Shown piece by piece: positions 9,044 through 19,326 of a stretch of 33,121 bases of DNA. Each line of letters opens with the position of its first letter. Within the stretch, counting starts at the first letter, position 1. Location of the stretch: the NCBI GenBank assembly GCA_006226685.1, contig SBGG01000087.1, positions 1 through 33,121 of the forward strand, read 5' to 3'. The translations under genes and the position numbers were made by a program. The notes below the pieces were generated by a model. It saw only the letters and a program-made list of their open reading frames with translations, ran no database searches and was not told the origin of the DNA. Source of the DNA: Sphingomonadales bacterium. GTDB taxonomy: Bacteria > Pseudomonadota > Alphaproteobacteria > Sphingomonadales > Sphingomonadaceae.

Positions 9044-9218
9044 TTAAATGCTACCACATCTCCACAAGAAAAGATTCGGGGGCGATAGAGGTCCATTGCC
9101 GCGCGGCTTGTGCGGCAATGCCGGTCCCACCCCGACAGACTTGTTTCTGCCGGCCGCGTGAGCGGTTCCGGATCAGGCCGAAAAAGCGGTCGGTCCATGT
9201 GGGTATGGAGGGGATATA

Positions 9219-12161
9219 ATGATTATCGATCATGATTGCCGGAATATCGGTCGACGCGTCGGTCGTGGCCTGTTCACCGCGAGCGCGTCGGGCGTGCTGG
9301 CATTTGCGCTTGCGGCGTCTGCCAATGCGCAGGAGGCCGGAGAGACGTCCGGCGATGCTCCTCAGGCCCAGCAAGCTGGCCTGACGGATCAGGAGCTGAT
9401 CATTGTCACCGGTATTCGCGGTTCGTTGCAGCGTAACCTTGACGCCAAGCGCGATGCGCCGGGTGTGGTCGATGTGATTTCATCGGAGGAAATCGGCAAG
9501 TTCCCGGATTCGAACGTCGCCGCTTCGCTGCAGCGTCTGCCCGGCGTTTCGATTCAGCGTGACGGGCCGCGCGGCGAGGCCAATGGCGTGACCATTCGCG
9601 GTTTCGGTGGCGATTTCAACGAAACATTGGTTGACGGCCGGCGCCTGTCGACCGCGACGGGTGGCCGTTCGATCGATTTCAGCACGGTCGGTTCCGACTT
9701 CATCGGCGCATTGTCGGTGTACAAGACGCCGGACGTGGCGGTTGGTTCGAATTCGATCGGTGCGACCATCGACATTGCCTATCCCAAGCCGCTGGATCGG
9801 CCGGGCTTTCATATAGCAGCGAGCGCGTCCGGTTCGCTTCAGAACTATGCGGACAAGATCGTACCTTCGGTCGGCCTGCTGATCAGCGATACTTTCGCCG
9901 AAGACAGTTTCGGTATCCTCGCGGACGTAATCTACACGCGTCACGACACGCGGACGAACAATGTCTATGTCCACGGCTTTCCGGGCGGTTATTATGCGCC
10001 ATGCCAGCTCGCCGGCACCACAGCGACCAGTTGCACCCCGACGAGCGACCCGGAATCCGCCAGCTATGCCGATCCCAATAACCGGCAGACGGTGGTCGGG
10101 TTCTTCGAGCAGCAATATGGCGCCCAGCAGACCTACACCAAGGATGAGCGCATCGATGCCCGCATTGCTCTGCAATGGCGGCCGAGCGATAATGTGCTCC
10201 TGACCCTGGACGATAATTTCACCGAACAGAGGGTCAATGCGAACACCTTTGGTTTCGGTATCTGGTTCAATCAGGGGTCTTTGCGCAACGTCGTTCTCGA
10301 CGATAATGGCGTGCCGCTCGATTTTACCCAGTCAGAATCGCAGACGGACTTCACGGCCGAACGCGCCAGCAACTTGCGTCGAACCAATCAGACTGGCCTG
10401 AACGTCAAGTGGAGTGTCAGCGACAATTTCGAGATCGAGGCCGACGGCAGCTACTCGAAAAGCTGGCGCAATCCCGATGGCCGCATAAGTTCGCGCGGTG
10501 CGGATATCGGCTATGGCTTTGGCATCGGGCCGACGCTTGGCCTTTCGATTGACGGCAGCAGCAGCGGGGCGTTCCCGTCCTTGCATGATTATGGCGTAAA
10601 TGGTGACCCCACCCGATGGGCGGATACATCGGTCATCGGTTCGCACGTCGTCGTCAATATCGCCGACAAGAATACCGATACGATCAAGCAGGCCCGCCTT
10701 TCCGGCAAATGGAGTCAGGATGACCTGATCCTGACCTTCGGCGGTACCTATCTCGATGACTCGTTCAAGTTCCGCAGCGCCAATACTTTCGTCAATAATT
10801 TCTGGCAGGCCTATTCCGGTTACGGTCCGGCGTCGGGCACCAGCGGCGGCGTGGCCATTCCGGACACTCTCTATAAGGAGATGGTCGGAACCGGCAATTT
10901 CATCCCTGGCTTCAACGGCTCTCTGCCGCCGGTGCTCATCAATATGAACGCGGTGGATTATCAGAATTATCTGAGCTCTCTGGGGAATCCGCAGGCCGGT
11001 AATATTCCCGGTTATAATTATGGGTGTTGTAGCGGCGACTTTACCGGAGCCTTCACGGTCGCAGACGATGTCGGCAGCCATCGCAACATCAACGAAAAGA
11101 CCTGGGCGCTCTTCCTGAAGGCGCGTTTCCAGACGGAAATCGCCGACATGCCCTTTACCTTCACGGCGGGAATGCGTCAGGAAACGACGCATGTCAGCTC
11201 GACCGGTATCGGACGCCTGCCGCTGTCGATTTCGCCCAGCGCCACCGATCCCACCCTGCTGACGGTCAATTTCGGGCCGACGCAGGTGGTGACGACGAAG
11301 AGCGATTATAGTTACTTCCTGCCCGCGGTCGATCTGAAGCTGGAGGTGGTGCCTAATCTGGTGTTGCGTTTCGACGCTTCGCGAACCCTTACCCGGCCCA
11401 CGCTCAACCAACTGACGCCGGTGCTCAATATCGGGAGTGGGCAACGTGTCGGGGCGCTTACGGCGGAAGGCGGCAATCCAAATCTGAAGCCATATATTTC
11501 CGATAACTTCGACCTTGCGGCGGAATGGTATTATCAGCGCAATTCTTATTTCGCTGTCGATTTCTTTATCAAGAACGTATCGAACTTCATCGTTCAGGGA
11601 ACGCAGCGGCAGACGATTAATGATGTGGTGGATCCTTCCACCGGGCAGGCGGCGCAGTTTGCGATTTCACAACGTGTGAACGGCCCGGATGCGACGGTTC
11701 GCGGCGTAGAGATTGCGTTGCAGCATACCTTCGGCGATTCCGGTTTCGGTTTCATCGCCAACGCCACCTTCGTCGATACGAACAAGCCCTATGACCCGGA
11801 TGACATCAGCCAGAGCGGCTTTGCGGTTACCGGTCTGGCTAATTCGGCCAATTTCGTGGGCTTCTTCGACAAATATGGGTTCGAATTCCGGGCGGCGCTC
11901 AACTGGCGCGATGAATATCTGCTGCAGTTCGGGCAGATACAGAATACCAGCGCATTTGGTTCGGAACCGACCTTTGTGAATGCGAGCACCCAGATCGATC
12001 TCAGCACCAGCTATGAGATCATGGAAGGCCTTAACGTGTTCGGTGAGATATTGAATCTGACCAACGAAACGCAAAGCACGCATGGTCGCTACAAGAACCA
12101 GTTGCTCGACGTGTATGGCTATGGCCGCCGCTTTACGGCGGGCATCCGTTACCGCTTCTGA
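9219..12161 (+). CDS. TonB-dependent receptor 1 (Caulobacter/Xanthomonas type)
   Basis: This 980-residue outer-membrane receptor imports a substrate, probably hemicellulose oligosaccharides given its neighbours, using TonB energy. The ATG has GGAGGGG upstream. A signal peptide ends near residue 38 (ASANAQ). A TonB-box-like stretch DQELIIVTG sits near 57-65. The plug has EIGKFPDSNVAASLQRLPGV and later VTIRGFGGDFNETLVDGR. The barrel carries the hallmark GNPNLKPYISDNFDLAAEWYY of the TIGR01782-type family and ends in an aromatic residue (RYRF). The length is normal for the family. It is followed after 63 nt by the halogenase-like gene and shares a divergent, operator-bearing region with SapC. Substrate is inferred from context only. 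Confidence 0.95.
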   Translation: MIIDHDCRNIGRRVGRGLFTASASGVLAFALAASANAQEAGETSGDAPQAQQAGLTDQELIIVTGIRGSLQRNLDAKRDAPGVVDVISSEEIGKFPDSNVAASLQRLPGVSIQRDGPRGEANGVTIRGFGGDFNETLVDGRRLSTATGGRSIDFSTVGSDFIGALSVYKTPDVAVGSNSIGATIDIAYPKPLDRPGFHIAASASGSLQNYADKIVPSVGLLISDTFAEDSFGILADVIYTRHDTRTNNVYVHGFPGGYYAPCQLAGTTATSCTPTSDPESASYADPNNRQTVVGFFEQQYGAQQTYTKDERIDARIALQWRPSDNVLLTLDDNFTEQRVNANTFGFGIWFNQGSLRNVVLDDNGVPLDFTQSESQTDFTAERASNLRRTNQTGLNVKWSVSDNFEIEADGSYSKSWRNPDGRISSRGADIGYGFGIGPTLGLSIDGSSSGAFPSLHDYGVNGDPTRWADTSVIGSHVVVNIADKNTDTIKQARLSGKWSQDDLILTFGGTYLDDSFKFRSANTFVNNFWQAYSGYGPASGTSGGVAIPDTLYKEMVGTGNFIPGFNGSLPPVLINMNAVDYQNYLSSLGNPQAGNIPGYNYGCCSGDFTGAFTVADDVGSHRNINEKTWALFLKARFQTEIADMPFTFTAGMRQETTHVSSTGIGRLPLSISPSATDPTLLTVNFGPTQVVTTKSDYSYFLPAVDLKLEVVPNLVLRFDASRTLTRPTLNQLTPVLNIGSGQRVGALTAEGGNPNLKPYISDNFDLAAEWYYQRNSYFAVDFFIKNVSNFIVQGTQRQTINDVVDPSTGQAAQFAISQRVNGPDATVRGVEIALQHTFGDSGFGFIANATFVDTNKPYDPDDISQSGFAVTGLANSANFVGFFDKYGFEFRAALNWRDEYLLQFGQIQNTSAFGSEPTFVNASTQIDLSTSYEIMEGLNVFGEILNLTNETQSTHGRYKNQLLDVYGYGRRFTAGIRYRF

Positions 12162-12172
12162 GTCCTCCCTGG

Positions 12173-12202
12173 CCGGGGGGGTCCTGATGTTGACACCCCC
12201 GG
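12173..12202 (+). terminator. GC hairpin between TBDR 1 and the halogenase-like gene
   Basis: A 7-bp all-GC stem (CCGGGGG at 12173-12179 with CCCCCGG at 12196-12202) lies 11 nt after the TBDR stop and is followed by CAAATTGGTTTT. The T-rich part is interrupted, so it may act as a partial terminator or mRNA 3'-end stabiliser, giving less halogenase than receptor. Weak evidence. Confidence 0.35.
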
Positions 12203-12224
12203 CAAATTGGTTTTGCCTCGGCTT

Positions 12225-13766
12225 ATGCAACGACCCACAAAAAAGATCGTGATCGTTGGCGGCGGTACGGCCGGATGGCTGACCGCCGGCCTGATCGCCG
12301 CGAAGCATCGCAGCCGGATGCCCGGCGGCTTCTCCGTCACTCTGGTCGAATCTCCTACCATGCCGATTATCGGCGTTGGGGAGGGGACATGGCCTACCTT
12401 GCGCGGCAGCCTTGCGAAGATCGGCGTTTCGGAAACGGATTTCTTCCGCGAATGCGATGCCGCGTTCAAGCAGGGGGCGAAGTTTGCGCGCTGGACCACC
12501 GGCGCGGTGGGCGATGCTTATTATCACCCGCTGATGCTGCCGCAGTCTTTCGCCCAGCTCAATCTTGCGCCGCATTGGCTCGAAAAGGGAAATGGCAGTT
12601 TTTGCGACGCTGTGTGCCCACAAGGGCGGATCTGCGATGACGGGCTGGCGCCCAAGACAATCGCTACCCCCGAATATGAGGCGCTGGCCAACTATGCCTA
12701 TCATCTTGATGCAGGCAAATTCGCGCCGTTCCTGCAACGCCATTGCACGGCGAAACTGGGCGTGCGGCATGTCCTCGCCGATGTACGACAGGTAAATCTG
12801 GCCGAAGACGGCGATATTCGCAGCATAATGACTGAACAGGCGGGCGAGGTGGAAGGCGACCTGTTCGTCGATTGCACCGGCTTCAAGGCGCTGTTGATCG
12901 GCGAGGCGCTTGGCGTGCCGTTCAGGGGCTGTGGGGACGTGCTGTTCTGCGATACGGCGCTGGCTGTCCAGCTCCCTTATGAGAGCGAGACGAGTGCGAT
13001 TGCTTCACATACCATTTCCACCGCTCAATCGGCTGGATGGATCTGGGATATTGGCCTGCCGACCCGTCGCGGGATCGGCTATGTCTATTCGAGCCGCCAC
13101 GCCAGCGAAGATGAGGCGGAACGGGAACTACGCGCCTATCTTGGCCCGGCAGGCGCTCAGTTGCCGCTGCGCAAGATTCCGATCCGGTCCGGCCATCGCG
13201 AAACTTTCTGGAAACGCAATTGCGTGGCTGTGGGGCTTGCCGCGGGGTTTCTGGAACCACTCGAAGCTTCGGCCATCGTATTGGTCGAACTTTCGGCCAA
13301 GCTGATCGCGGAACAGATGCCAGCCTGTCGCGAGGTGATGGACCCTATTGCCAGACGGTTCAATGCCACAACCGATTACCGCTGGGGCCGGATCATCGAC
13401 TTCCTCAAACTGCATTATGTCCTGACGAAGCGTACAGACAGCGCCTTCTGGCGCGACAATCTGTTAGCCGAAACCATTCCCGAACGCTTGCGGGAGTTGT
13501 TGTTGCTCTGGAAATATCAGGCGCCCTGGTTCCATGACGAATTCGACCGGGTGGAGGAAATATTCCCTCCGGCAAGCTATCAATATGTGTTGTACGGCAT
13601 GGGGTTCCGCACTGAAGTGGAACCGGGCGCGCTGGCCGGCGATAGCGGGGCCGCCACGCGAGCGATGCGGGAAAATGCCATGCAGACGGAGCGTTTGCGG
13701 GCCGGTCTGCCACGGCATCGGGACCTGATCCGTAAGATTGTCGACCATGGCCTGCAACCGGTCTGA
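12225..13766 (+). CDS. Tryptophan 7-halogenase-family flavoprotein, TBDR-associated
   Basis: This 513-residue FAD-dependent protein belongs to the tryptophan halogenase family (PF04820). I place the start at ATG 12225, just before the Rossmann fold; in-frame TTG codons lie further upstream. Visible motifs are IVIVGGGTAGWLTAG (8-22) for FAD binding, GVGEGTWPTL (50-59), FKQGAKFARW with K86 at the place of the catalytic lysine, GWIWDIGL (271-278), close to the family WxWxIP, and GFLEPLEASAI (341-351), which keeps the conserved glutamates. These suggest a working flavin site. Genes of this subgroup are common beside TBDR, SapC and cupin_8 genes in sphingomonads with no halogenated product known, so the true reaction is uncertain. 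Probably co-transcribed with TBDR 1. Confidence 0.88.
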   Translation: MQRPTKKIVIVGGGTAGWLTAGLIAAKHRSRMPGGFSVTLVESPTMPIIGVGEGTWPTLRGSLAKIGVSETDFFRECDAAFKQGAKFARWTTGAVGDAYYHPLMLPQSFAQLNLAPHWLEKGNGSFCDAVCPQGRICDDGLAPKTIATPEYEALANYAYHLDAGKFAPFLQRHCTAKLGVRHVLADVRQVNLAEDGDIRSIMTEQAGEVEGDLFVDCTGFKALLIGEALGVPFRGCGDVLFCDTALAVQLPYESETSAIASHTISTAQSAGWIWDIGLPTRRGIGYVYSSRHASEDEAERELRAYLGPAGAQLPLRKIPIRSGHRETFWKRNCVAVGLAAGFLEPLEASAIVLVELSAKLIAEQMPACREVMDPIARRFNATTDYRWGRIIDFLKLHYVLTKRTDSAFWRDNLLAETIPERLRELLLLWKYQAPWFHDEFDRVEEIFPPASYQYVLYGMGFRTEVEPGALAGDSGAATRAMRENAMQTERLRAGLPRHRDLIRKIVDHGLQPV

Positions 13767-14101
13767 CGGTTTCCCCGCAACGCGTCCATTGCACCGGTGG
13801 AGAGCGCCATGGGGGCTGTCTCCAATCCTATGGGAGCGACGCAAGTGCATGACGGTTGCCGTGGGGCGGCAGAATGTGGAAGCGACTGTCGTCACCTTGG
13901 AAATTTCCGGGCAGTCCGTCTCCATGTCGATGGTGGCCCATGTCGTGTCGGGCGGATGGAGCGGGATCGAAGAGCCTGGCGGGTTTGCTGTGCTCGGTCG
14001 GGAATGGCGATCGAACCGCTCCTATAACCGGTGGGTGGGCCATGGTCACGGTTTTCTCCGTTTGTTCTAAAGCATATCCCAGAAAAGGACGAGGATCCCC
14101 T
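13767..14101 (+). other. Intergenic region before GH3, with one possible small ORF
   Basis: This 335-bp gap contains no operator of the GCGC type. The only coding-like stretch is an ATG frame at 13849-14070 (73 codons). Its third codon positions are GC-rich, like a gene, but its Shine-Dalgarno (GGAG) is about 12 nt away and I recognise no family. It could be a small gene, a gene remnant, or chance in GC-rich DNA. The promoter of the GH3 gene should lie here, but I see no convincing hexamers. Confidence 0.2.
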
Positions 14102-16828
14102 ATGCGCTATCATCGATCACGCCGTTACCGGTTGGCCTTTTTCTTTCTCTCCGGCGCCATGCTAGGCCCGGCGACGATCATGTCGGGTCCGGCTGTGGCG
14201 GGTGCTGGCGCCTCTGCTCCTGCTCCCTCTCCGGCGCGCGCTAAGGCGGATGCGGTCGCGGCCGATCTGGTGGCGAAGATGACGCTGGAGGAAAAATTGG
14301 GGCAATTATTGAATACCGCGCCCGCTATCCCGCGTCTGAAGATCCCGGCCTATAACTGGTGGACGGAATCGCTGCATGGCGCACTGGGGGCGCTGCCCAC
14401 GACGAATTTCCCGGAACCCATCGGCCTTGCTGCCACGTTCGATGCGCCGCTGGTCAAGGATGTCGCCGGGACGATCAGCAGCGAGGTGCGCGGATTGCAT
14501 GCACTGGCGCGGAAGACCGGCCGTATGGGACGGATCGGTACCGGTCTCGATACATGGTCCCCCAATATCAATATCTTCCGTGACCCGCGCTGGGGGCGCG
14601 GGCAGGAAACCTATGGCGAAGATCCTTTCCTTACCGCGCGCATGGGTGTGTCTTTTGTCGAAGGTGTGCAGGGACCCGACCCGGATCTGCCCGCGGTGAT
14701 CGCCACGCCCAAGCATTTCGCCGTGCATAATGGACCGGAATCGACCCGCCACCACGCCAATGTCTTCGTTTCCCGTCATGATCTGGAAGACACCTATCTG
14801 CCCGCCTTTCGCGCGGCGATCGTGGAAGGCAAGGCCGGCTCCGTCATGTGCGCCTATAACCGGGTGGATGGCCAGCCGGCCTGCGCCAGCGAGGAATTGT
14901 TGCAGGATCATCTGCGCAAAGCCTGGGGCTTTGACGGCTATGTCGTGTCCGATTGCGACGCAGTGAAGGATATTAGCGACAATCATAAATATGCGCCCGA
15001 TGGTGCGGCCGCCGTAGCCGCCGCAATGCGAATGGGCGTCGATAATGAATGCCATACATGGACCTTGTCCGATACCGACGGGCTGACCGATCGCTATCGG
15101 GAAGCGCTGAACCGGGGGCTTATCACCATCGGCGATATAGACCGGACGCTGGTTCGTCTGTTCTCCGCCCGGTTGCGCAATGGTGATCTGCCCGGTGTGC
15201 GTCGACCGAGCACGGAGACATCCTCGCCTGCCGATGTCGGAACCTCTGCGAATGGCGCACTGGCGCTCAGCGCGGCGGAGAAAAGCCTCGTCCTGCTTAA
15301 GAATGACGGAATATTGCCGTTCGAAACCGCAGGCATGAAGGTGGCCGTGATCGGTCCTTTCGGCGATGCCACGCGTGTGTTGCGCGGTAATTATTCCTCG
15401 ACCCTTTCGGCTCCGCCGGTTTCCGTGGTGGATGGGCTGCGTCAGGCGATGCCGAAGGCTGTGGTCCAGTATGTGCCCTTCGGGGAAACGGTGACGGATG
15501 GCGACCCGGTGCCCGCGTCGGCCTTGCTGAGCGAGGATGGAAAGCCGGGTCTGACCGCGCGCTATTATAATGTGCTGGGCACTCCCCCGGCGTTGTTCGC
15601 TCCGGGCCAGCTGGAAGAATATCTGAAGACGGTACGCTTTGCTGATAAGCCGGTGGCGACCCGGCGCGAAACCAGTGTGGATGGCCGCAGCCTCGATCTG
15701 GCGCAGGTGTCGGATCATCATCGCGTGGTCTGGACAGGCTACCTGATCCCGCCGGAAAGCGGAACCTATCGCCTTGGTCTGTCCGGCTTTCAGAGCGGCC
15801 ATATGAGTTTTGATGGCAAGCCTTTCGTGGACCTGAAGGATGCCCGCTGGGGCAGCCTGCCGACGATGAAGACGGTCGCACTGAAAAAGGGGCAGCGCTA
15901 TCCGGTCGAGATTGTGGGCGAAGCGCATACCGGCAGCGCCGGGATCGGCTTTGCATGGAAACGGATCTCCACCGATCCGGTGGGAGATATGCGCAAGGCA
16001 GCCGAGGACGCCGATGTTCTTGTCGCGGTTGTGGGCCTTACTTCTGATCTGGAAGCGGAAGAATCCCCGATTGAAATTCCCGGTTTCAAGGGCGGGGACA
16101 AGACGACGCTGGATATCCCGGCGGACCAGCAGGCGTTGCTGGAGCAGGCGAAGGCAACCGGCAAGCCGCTGGTTGTCGTCGCGATGAACGGCAGCCCTAT
16201 CAACCTCAGCTGGGCGAGAGATAATGCCGCGGCGATCCTTGAGGCCTGGTATCCGGGTCAGTCTGGCGGACTTGCCATCGCCAATGTGTTGACCGGTAAG
16301 GTCAACCCGGCCGGACGCCTGCCGCTGACCTTCTATCGCAGCGTCGATGACCTGCCGCCGTTCGACGATTATGACATGAAAGGGCGGACCTATCGCTATT
16401 TTACCGGCAAGGCGGTTTATCCCTTCGGCTATGGATTGAGCTATACTCGCTTCGGCTATGGCCCGGTGTCGGTGCAACCAGTTGGTGGTGGGGCGCAGAA
16501 CGGTATTCGCGTCACCAGCCAGATACGCAATATCGGCCAGCGGGCAGGCGACGAAGCGGTGCAGCTCTATCTCGATTTCCCCGATGAACCCGGTACGCCC
16601 AATATCGCCCTGCGCGGGTTCCAGCGCCTGTCGCTGAAACCGGGCGAGGCACGGACCGTCACCTTTGATCTGTCGCCGCGCGATCTCAGTGCGGTTACGC
16701 CGGATGGCGTCCGTAAGGTGTTGGCGGGACAGTATAAGGTGATTGTCGGCGGCGGCCAGCCGGGTGTCGGAATGCCGACGGCATCGAGCGGATTTTCCGT
16801 TGACGCGGCGGTTACGCTGCCGAAATAA
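14102..16828 (+). CDS. Secreted GH3 beta-xylosidase/beta-glucosidase with PA14 insert
   Basis: This 908-residue retaining exo-glycosidase should release xylose or glucose from oligosaccharides in the periplasm. The ATG at 14102 follows AGGACGAGGATCC; the reading frame is open upstream, but residues from this start form a proper signal peptide (Arg-rich, then a hydrophobic stretch to about residue 33). The GH3 barrel starts near 50; KHF (204-206) belongs to the substrate pocket. The nucleophile is D284 in VVSDCDAV, a form typical of GH3 beta-xylosidases. The second alpha/beta domain is interrupted at about 475-615 by a PA14-like domain (LTARYYN, later YRLGLSGFQSGHMSFDG). A fibronectin-III-like domain closes the protein. 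It is convergent with GH95, with 6 bp between the stops. Confidence 0.92.
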   Translation: MRYHRSRRYRLAFFFLSGAMLGPATIMSGPAVAGAGASAPAPSPARAKADAVAADLVAKMTLEEKLGQLLNTAPAIPRLKIPAYNWWTESLHGALGALPTTNFPEPIGLAATFDAPLVKDVAGTISSEVRGLHALARKTGRMGRIGTGLDTWSPNINIFRDPRWGRGQETYGEDPFLTARMGVSFVEGVQGPDPDLPAVIATPKHFAVHNGPESTRHHANVFVSRHDLEDTYLPAFRAAIVEGKAGSVMCAYNRVDGQPACASEELLQDHLRKAWGFDGYVVSDCDAVKDISDNHKYAPDGAAAVAAAMRMGVDNECHTWTLSDTDGLTDRYREALNRGLITIGDIDRTLVRLFSARLRNGDLPGVRRPSTETSSPADVGTSANGALALSAAEKSLVLLKNDGILPFETAGMKVAVIGPFGDATRVLRGNYSSTLSAPPVSVVDGLRQAMPKAVVQYVPFGETVTDGDPVPASALLSEDGKPGLTARYYNVLGTPPALFAPGQLEEYLKTVRFADKPVATRRETSVDGRSLDLAQVSDHHRVVWTGYLIPPESGTYRLGLSGFQSGHMSFDGKPFVDLKDARWGSLPTMKTVALKKGQRYPVEIVGEAHTGSAGIGFAWKRISTDPVGDMRKAAEDADVLVAVVGLTSDLEAEESPIEIPGFKGGDKTTLDIPADQQALLEQAKATGKPLVVVAMNGSPINLSWARDNAAAILEAWYPGQSGGLAIANVLTGKVNPAGRLPLTFYRSVDDLPPFDDYDMKGRTYRYFTGKAVYPFGYGLSYTRFGYGPVSVQPVGGGAQNGIRVTSQIRNIGQRAGDEAVQLYLDFPDEPGTPNIALRGFQRLSLKPGEARTVTFDLSPRDLSAVTPDGVRKVLAGQYKVIVGGGQPGVGMPTASSGFSVDAAVTLPK

Positions 16829-16834
16829 CGGCGA

Positions 16835-19213
16835 TTAGGACCGGAGCAGCGGCCCGTTCAGCGTGACGGGCCGTCCCGGCTCCAATATCACCACTCTGCT
16901 ATGATGATTGAGCCATATTGTGCGGGTACCGGCTTGGCGCGTGGTCAGTGTCGCAGTCGCCAGCGTGCCGCTTTGCCAGACGATATCCACCGTGCAGCTG
17001 CCGCGTGCGCGCAGCCCCTGCACCGACCCCTGCGGCCATGCGCGCGGGAGAGCGGGTAGCAGGCGGATTTCGTCGTTGCGGCTTTGCACCAGCATTTCGG
17101 CAATCGCCGCCGTACCGCCGAAATTGCCGTCGATCTGGAACGGCGGGTGCGCATCGAACATATTGGGGTAGGTGCGCTCGGGACCGAGCAGATAGCGCAA
17201 AATGCGATGCGCATGATCGCCCTGCCGCAGGCGCGCCCACAGATTGGCGCGCCAGGCGGTAGCCCAGCCAGTGGATTCATCGCCACGCATTTCCAGTGAC
17301 AGGCGCGCTGCGTCGGCAAGCTCCGGTGTTTCATCCGGGTTGATCTGATGGCTGGGATAGAGGCCATAAAGATGGGAGACGTGGCGATGATGCGGCTCCG
17401 GTGCCGCAGCGTCCCAATCCTGCATCCATTCCTGCAATTGTCCTTCGGCACCGATCCGGTCGGGGGCGAGCTTCCTGCGCGTTGCCAGCATCGCGGCCGC
17501 GAGATCGGCGTCTTCGTCGAGGATTGTCGCCGACTGTGCGGTCCGGGCGAACAGATCGCGCAGTATCTGGCGGTCGATGGCCGGTCCGGCGCAGATCGAG
17601 GCCCCGCCCGGATGCTCATTTTCCGGAGAGATTGAAGGGCTGGTGACAAGATACCCGCTTGTCGCGTCCTCCTGCAGCGTATCGAGGAAAAACAGTGCGG
17701 CCCCGCGCATCAGCGGATAGACAGACCGCAGGAATGCCTGATCGCGATGATAGTCATAATGGTCCCATAAATGGGTGCAGAGCCAGGCCCCGCCCATCGG
17801 CCACATGCCCCATGCCGCGCCATCGACCGGTGCGGTGGCGCGCCACAAATCGCTATTGTGATGCGCGACCCAGCCCCGTGCACCATATATGTCGCGCGCC
17901 GTGCGTGCGCCGGTTTGCGCGAGGTCGCGCACCATCGCTACCAGCGGCTCCACGCATTCGCCCAGTCCGGTAGATTCTGCCGGCCAGTAGTTCATTTCGG
18001 TGTTGATATTGATGGTATATTTCGATCCCCAGGGAGGATCGATACTGTCATTCCACAGGCCTTGCAGATTGGCGGGTTGGCTGCCCGGACGCGAGGAGCA
18101 GATCAGCAGATAGCGGCCATATTGGAAATAGAGTGCAACCAGAGCCGGATCGTCGGATGTCTCGCTGGTGCGGATGCGTTCGTCGGTCGGGCGGTGGGCG
18201 GCCTCGGTTTCCCCCAGATCAAGAGTGACCCGGCGATAGAGTCGCCGGTGCGCGGCGGCGGTGCTGGCGGCGATATGATCGAAGGAATGGCGACTGGCGA
18301 CATCGATATGATCGCGGGTCATCCGTGCCGGATCGCCGCTGACGTCGTCGAAACGGCGAAAGCTGGTGGCCATCGCGATTAGGATGGTAATGCTGTCGGC
18401 CCCCTCCACGGCGAGGGTTCCGTCTTTTGGGACCATCGTGCCGCCTTGGGGCAGCACGCGGGCACGCGCCTCGAACCGCAGAGCGCCTTCGATGCCGAGG
18501 GCGCTGCCGTTGTGGCCGGAGAGGAGGAGGGTGTCGGTTTCGATGGTCAGGGCGGAGTCATGCGGGGAGCGTAGCCCGATAAGACAGGAGACCTGGCCGG
18601 GCCGGTCAGCCGAAAGCCGGATGGCGATGACCTGATGATCCGGGGAGGCGACCACTTCGCGGCGCCAGCTTGTGCCGTCGGCGATGAAACTGGTGGTGGC
18701 CAGCGCTGCGTCGAGATCGAGTTCCCGGATATAGCTGTCGGGATCGGGGGAGGAGAGGTCCGGCATTGCAATGCTGAGTTCGCCAAGCGCCTGATAGGCC
18801 ATCTGGCCCAGCGGTCGGGCCATCATCCTGGCATCGGCCAGAATCTGCGCCTCGGTGAAGCGGCGCTGCGTGATGAGGCGTCGGACTTCGGGAAGGGCGG
18901 CATGGGCGTCCGGATTGACCGGATTATAGGGGCTGCCGCTCCACAGCGTGTCTTCATTGAGTTGCAGCCGCTCCAACGCTGTGCCGCCAAATATCATCGC
19001 ACCGATCCGGCCATTGCCCACGGGGAGGGCTTCTACCCATTGGCGCGCGGGTTGCCGATACCAGAGCCGGTCGACCGCCACCGGTCTCGGTGCGGCGCCG
19101 GCGATGGATGACGGGATGAAAGAGCGAATGGTAGCCGCCGCCGCCAGCATGGTGGTGCCTGTCAGCAATCTACGCCGGGTGAACGCGCTCGGCTGTCCTG
19201 TAACGGGCCTCAC
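16835..19213 (-). CDS. Tat-exported GH95 alpha-L-fucosidase / alpha-L-galactosidase
   Basis: This inverting enzyme removes terminal alpha-1,2-L-fucose or L-galactose, as found on xyloglucan. A Tat signal (TRRRLLTG followed by an Ala-rich stretch) lies near the N terminus. Active-site motifs are [14 protein letters not shown] (two catalytic asparagines), [11 protein letters not shown] (general acid glutamate) and [19 protein letters not shown] (aspartate). The start is uncertain. I use GTG at 19213 (792 residues), which overlaps the TGA of a short upstream ORF; GTG at 19216 has GCGGA upstream, and the frame stays open to a TTG at 19345 that lacks a ribosome site. It is divergent from the secreted esterase, with GCGC-type operator sites between them. 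Confidence 0.9.
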   Translation of the reverse strand: MRPVTGQPSAFTRRRLLTGTTMLAAAATIRSFIPSSIAGAAPRPVAVDRLWYRQPARQWVEALPVGNGRIGAMIFGGTALERLQLNEDTLWSGSPYNPVNPDAHAALPEVRRLITQRRFTEAQILADARMMARPLGQMAYQALGELSIAMPDLSSPDPDSYIRELDLDAALATTSFIADGTSWRREVVASPDHQVIAIRLSADRPGQVSCLIGLRSPHDSALTIETDTLLLSGHNGSALGIEGALRFEARARVLPQGGTMVPKDGTLAVEGADSITILIAMATSFRRFDDVSGDPARMTRDHIDVASRHSFDHIAASTAAAHRRLYRRVTLDLGETEAAHRPTDERIRTSETSDDPALVALYFQYGRYLLICSSRPGSQPANLQGLWNDSIDPPWGSKYTININTEMNYWPAESTGLGECVEPLVAMVRDLAQTGARTARDIYGARGWVAHHNSDLWRATAPVDGAAWGMWPMGGAWLCTHLWDHYDYHRDQAFLRSVYPLMRGAALFFLDTLQEDATSGYLVTSPSISPENEHPGGASICAGPAIDRQILRDLFARTAQSATILDEDADLAAAMLATRRKLAPDRIGAEGQLQEWMQDWDAAAPEPHHRHVSHLYGLYPSHQINPDETPELADAARLSLEMRGDESTGWATAWRANLWARLRQGDHAHRILRYLLGPERTYPNMFDAHPPFQIDGNFGGTAAIAEMLVQSRNDEIRLLPALPRAWPQGSVQGLRARGSCTVDIVWQSGTLATATLTTRQAGTRTIWLNHHSRVVILEPGRPVTLNGPLLRS

Positions 19214-19326
19214 CACGGGCGTGATTCCGCTTTGGCGGTTCGGCCATATGCGCGTGAGGATGACTGTCTCATGGGTGGCGCATGGCAATCGGTTCCTGTT
19301 CCGATGTCTGTTCGCATGGCCGTCAT
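19213..19326 (-). CDS. Possible leader ORF upstream of GH95 (37 codons)
   Basis: An ATG at 19326, with AGAGGA about 10 nt upstream, has the best start signal in the region, but in a different frame from GH95. It runs 37 codons and ends TGGTGA; the TGA overlaps the GH95 GTG codon (GTGA). This may be a coupled leader peptide. It could also mean that GH95 originally began here and a frameshift now separates the two parts. The peptide has no recognisable features. The ORF end includes bases down to about 19210. Confidence 0.25.

Noticed and set aside
10332..11444. Minus-strand open frame inside TBDR 1, and similar frames opposite TBDR 2
   Set aside because: They lie wholly antisense to receptors with plug and barrel hallmarks and show no ribosome site or domain.
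14306..16477. Long minus-strand open frame (723 codons) opposite GH3
   Set aside because: It is fully antisense to a gene with clear GH3 motifs, has no recognisable domain and a composition typical of antisense frames in GC-rich DNA.
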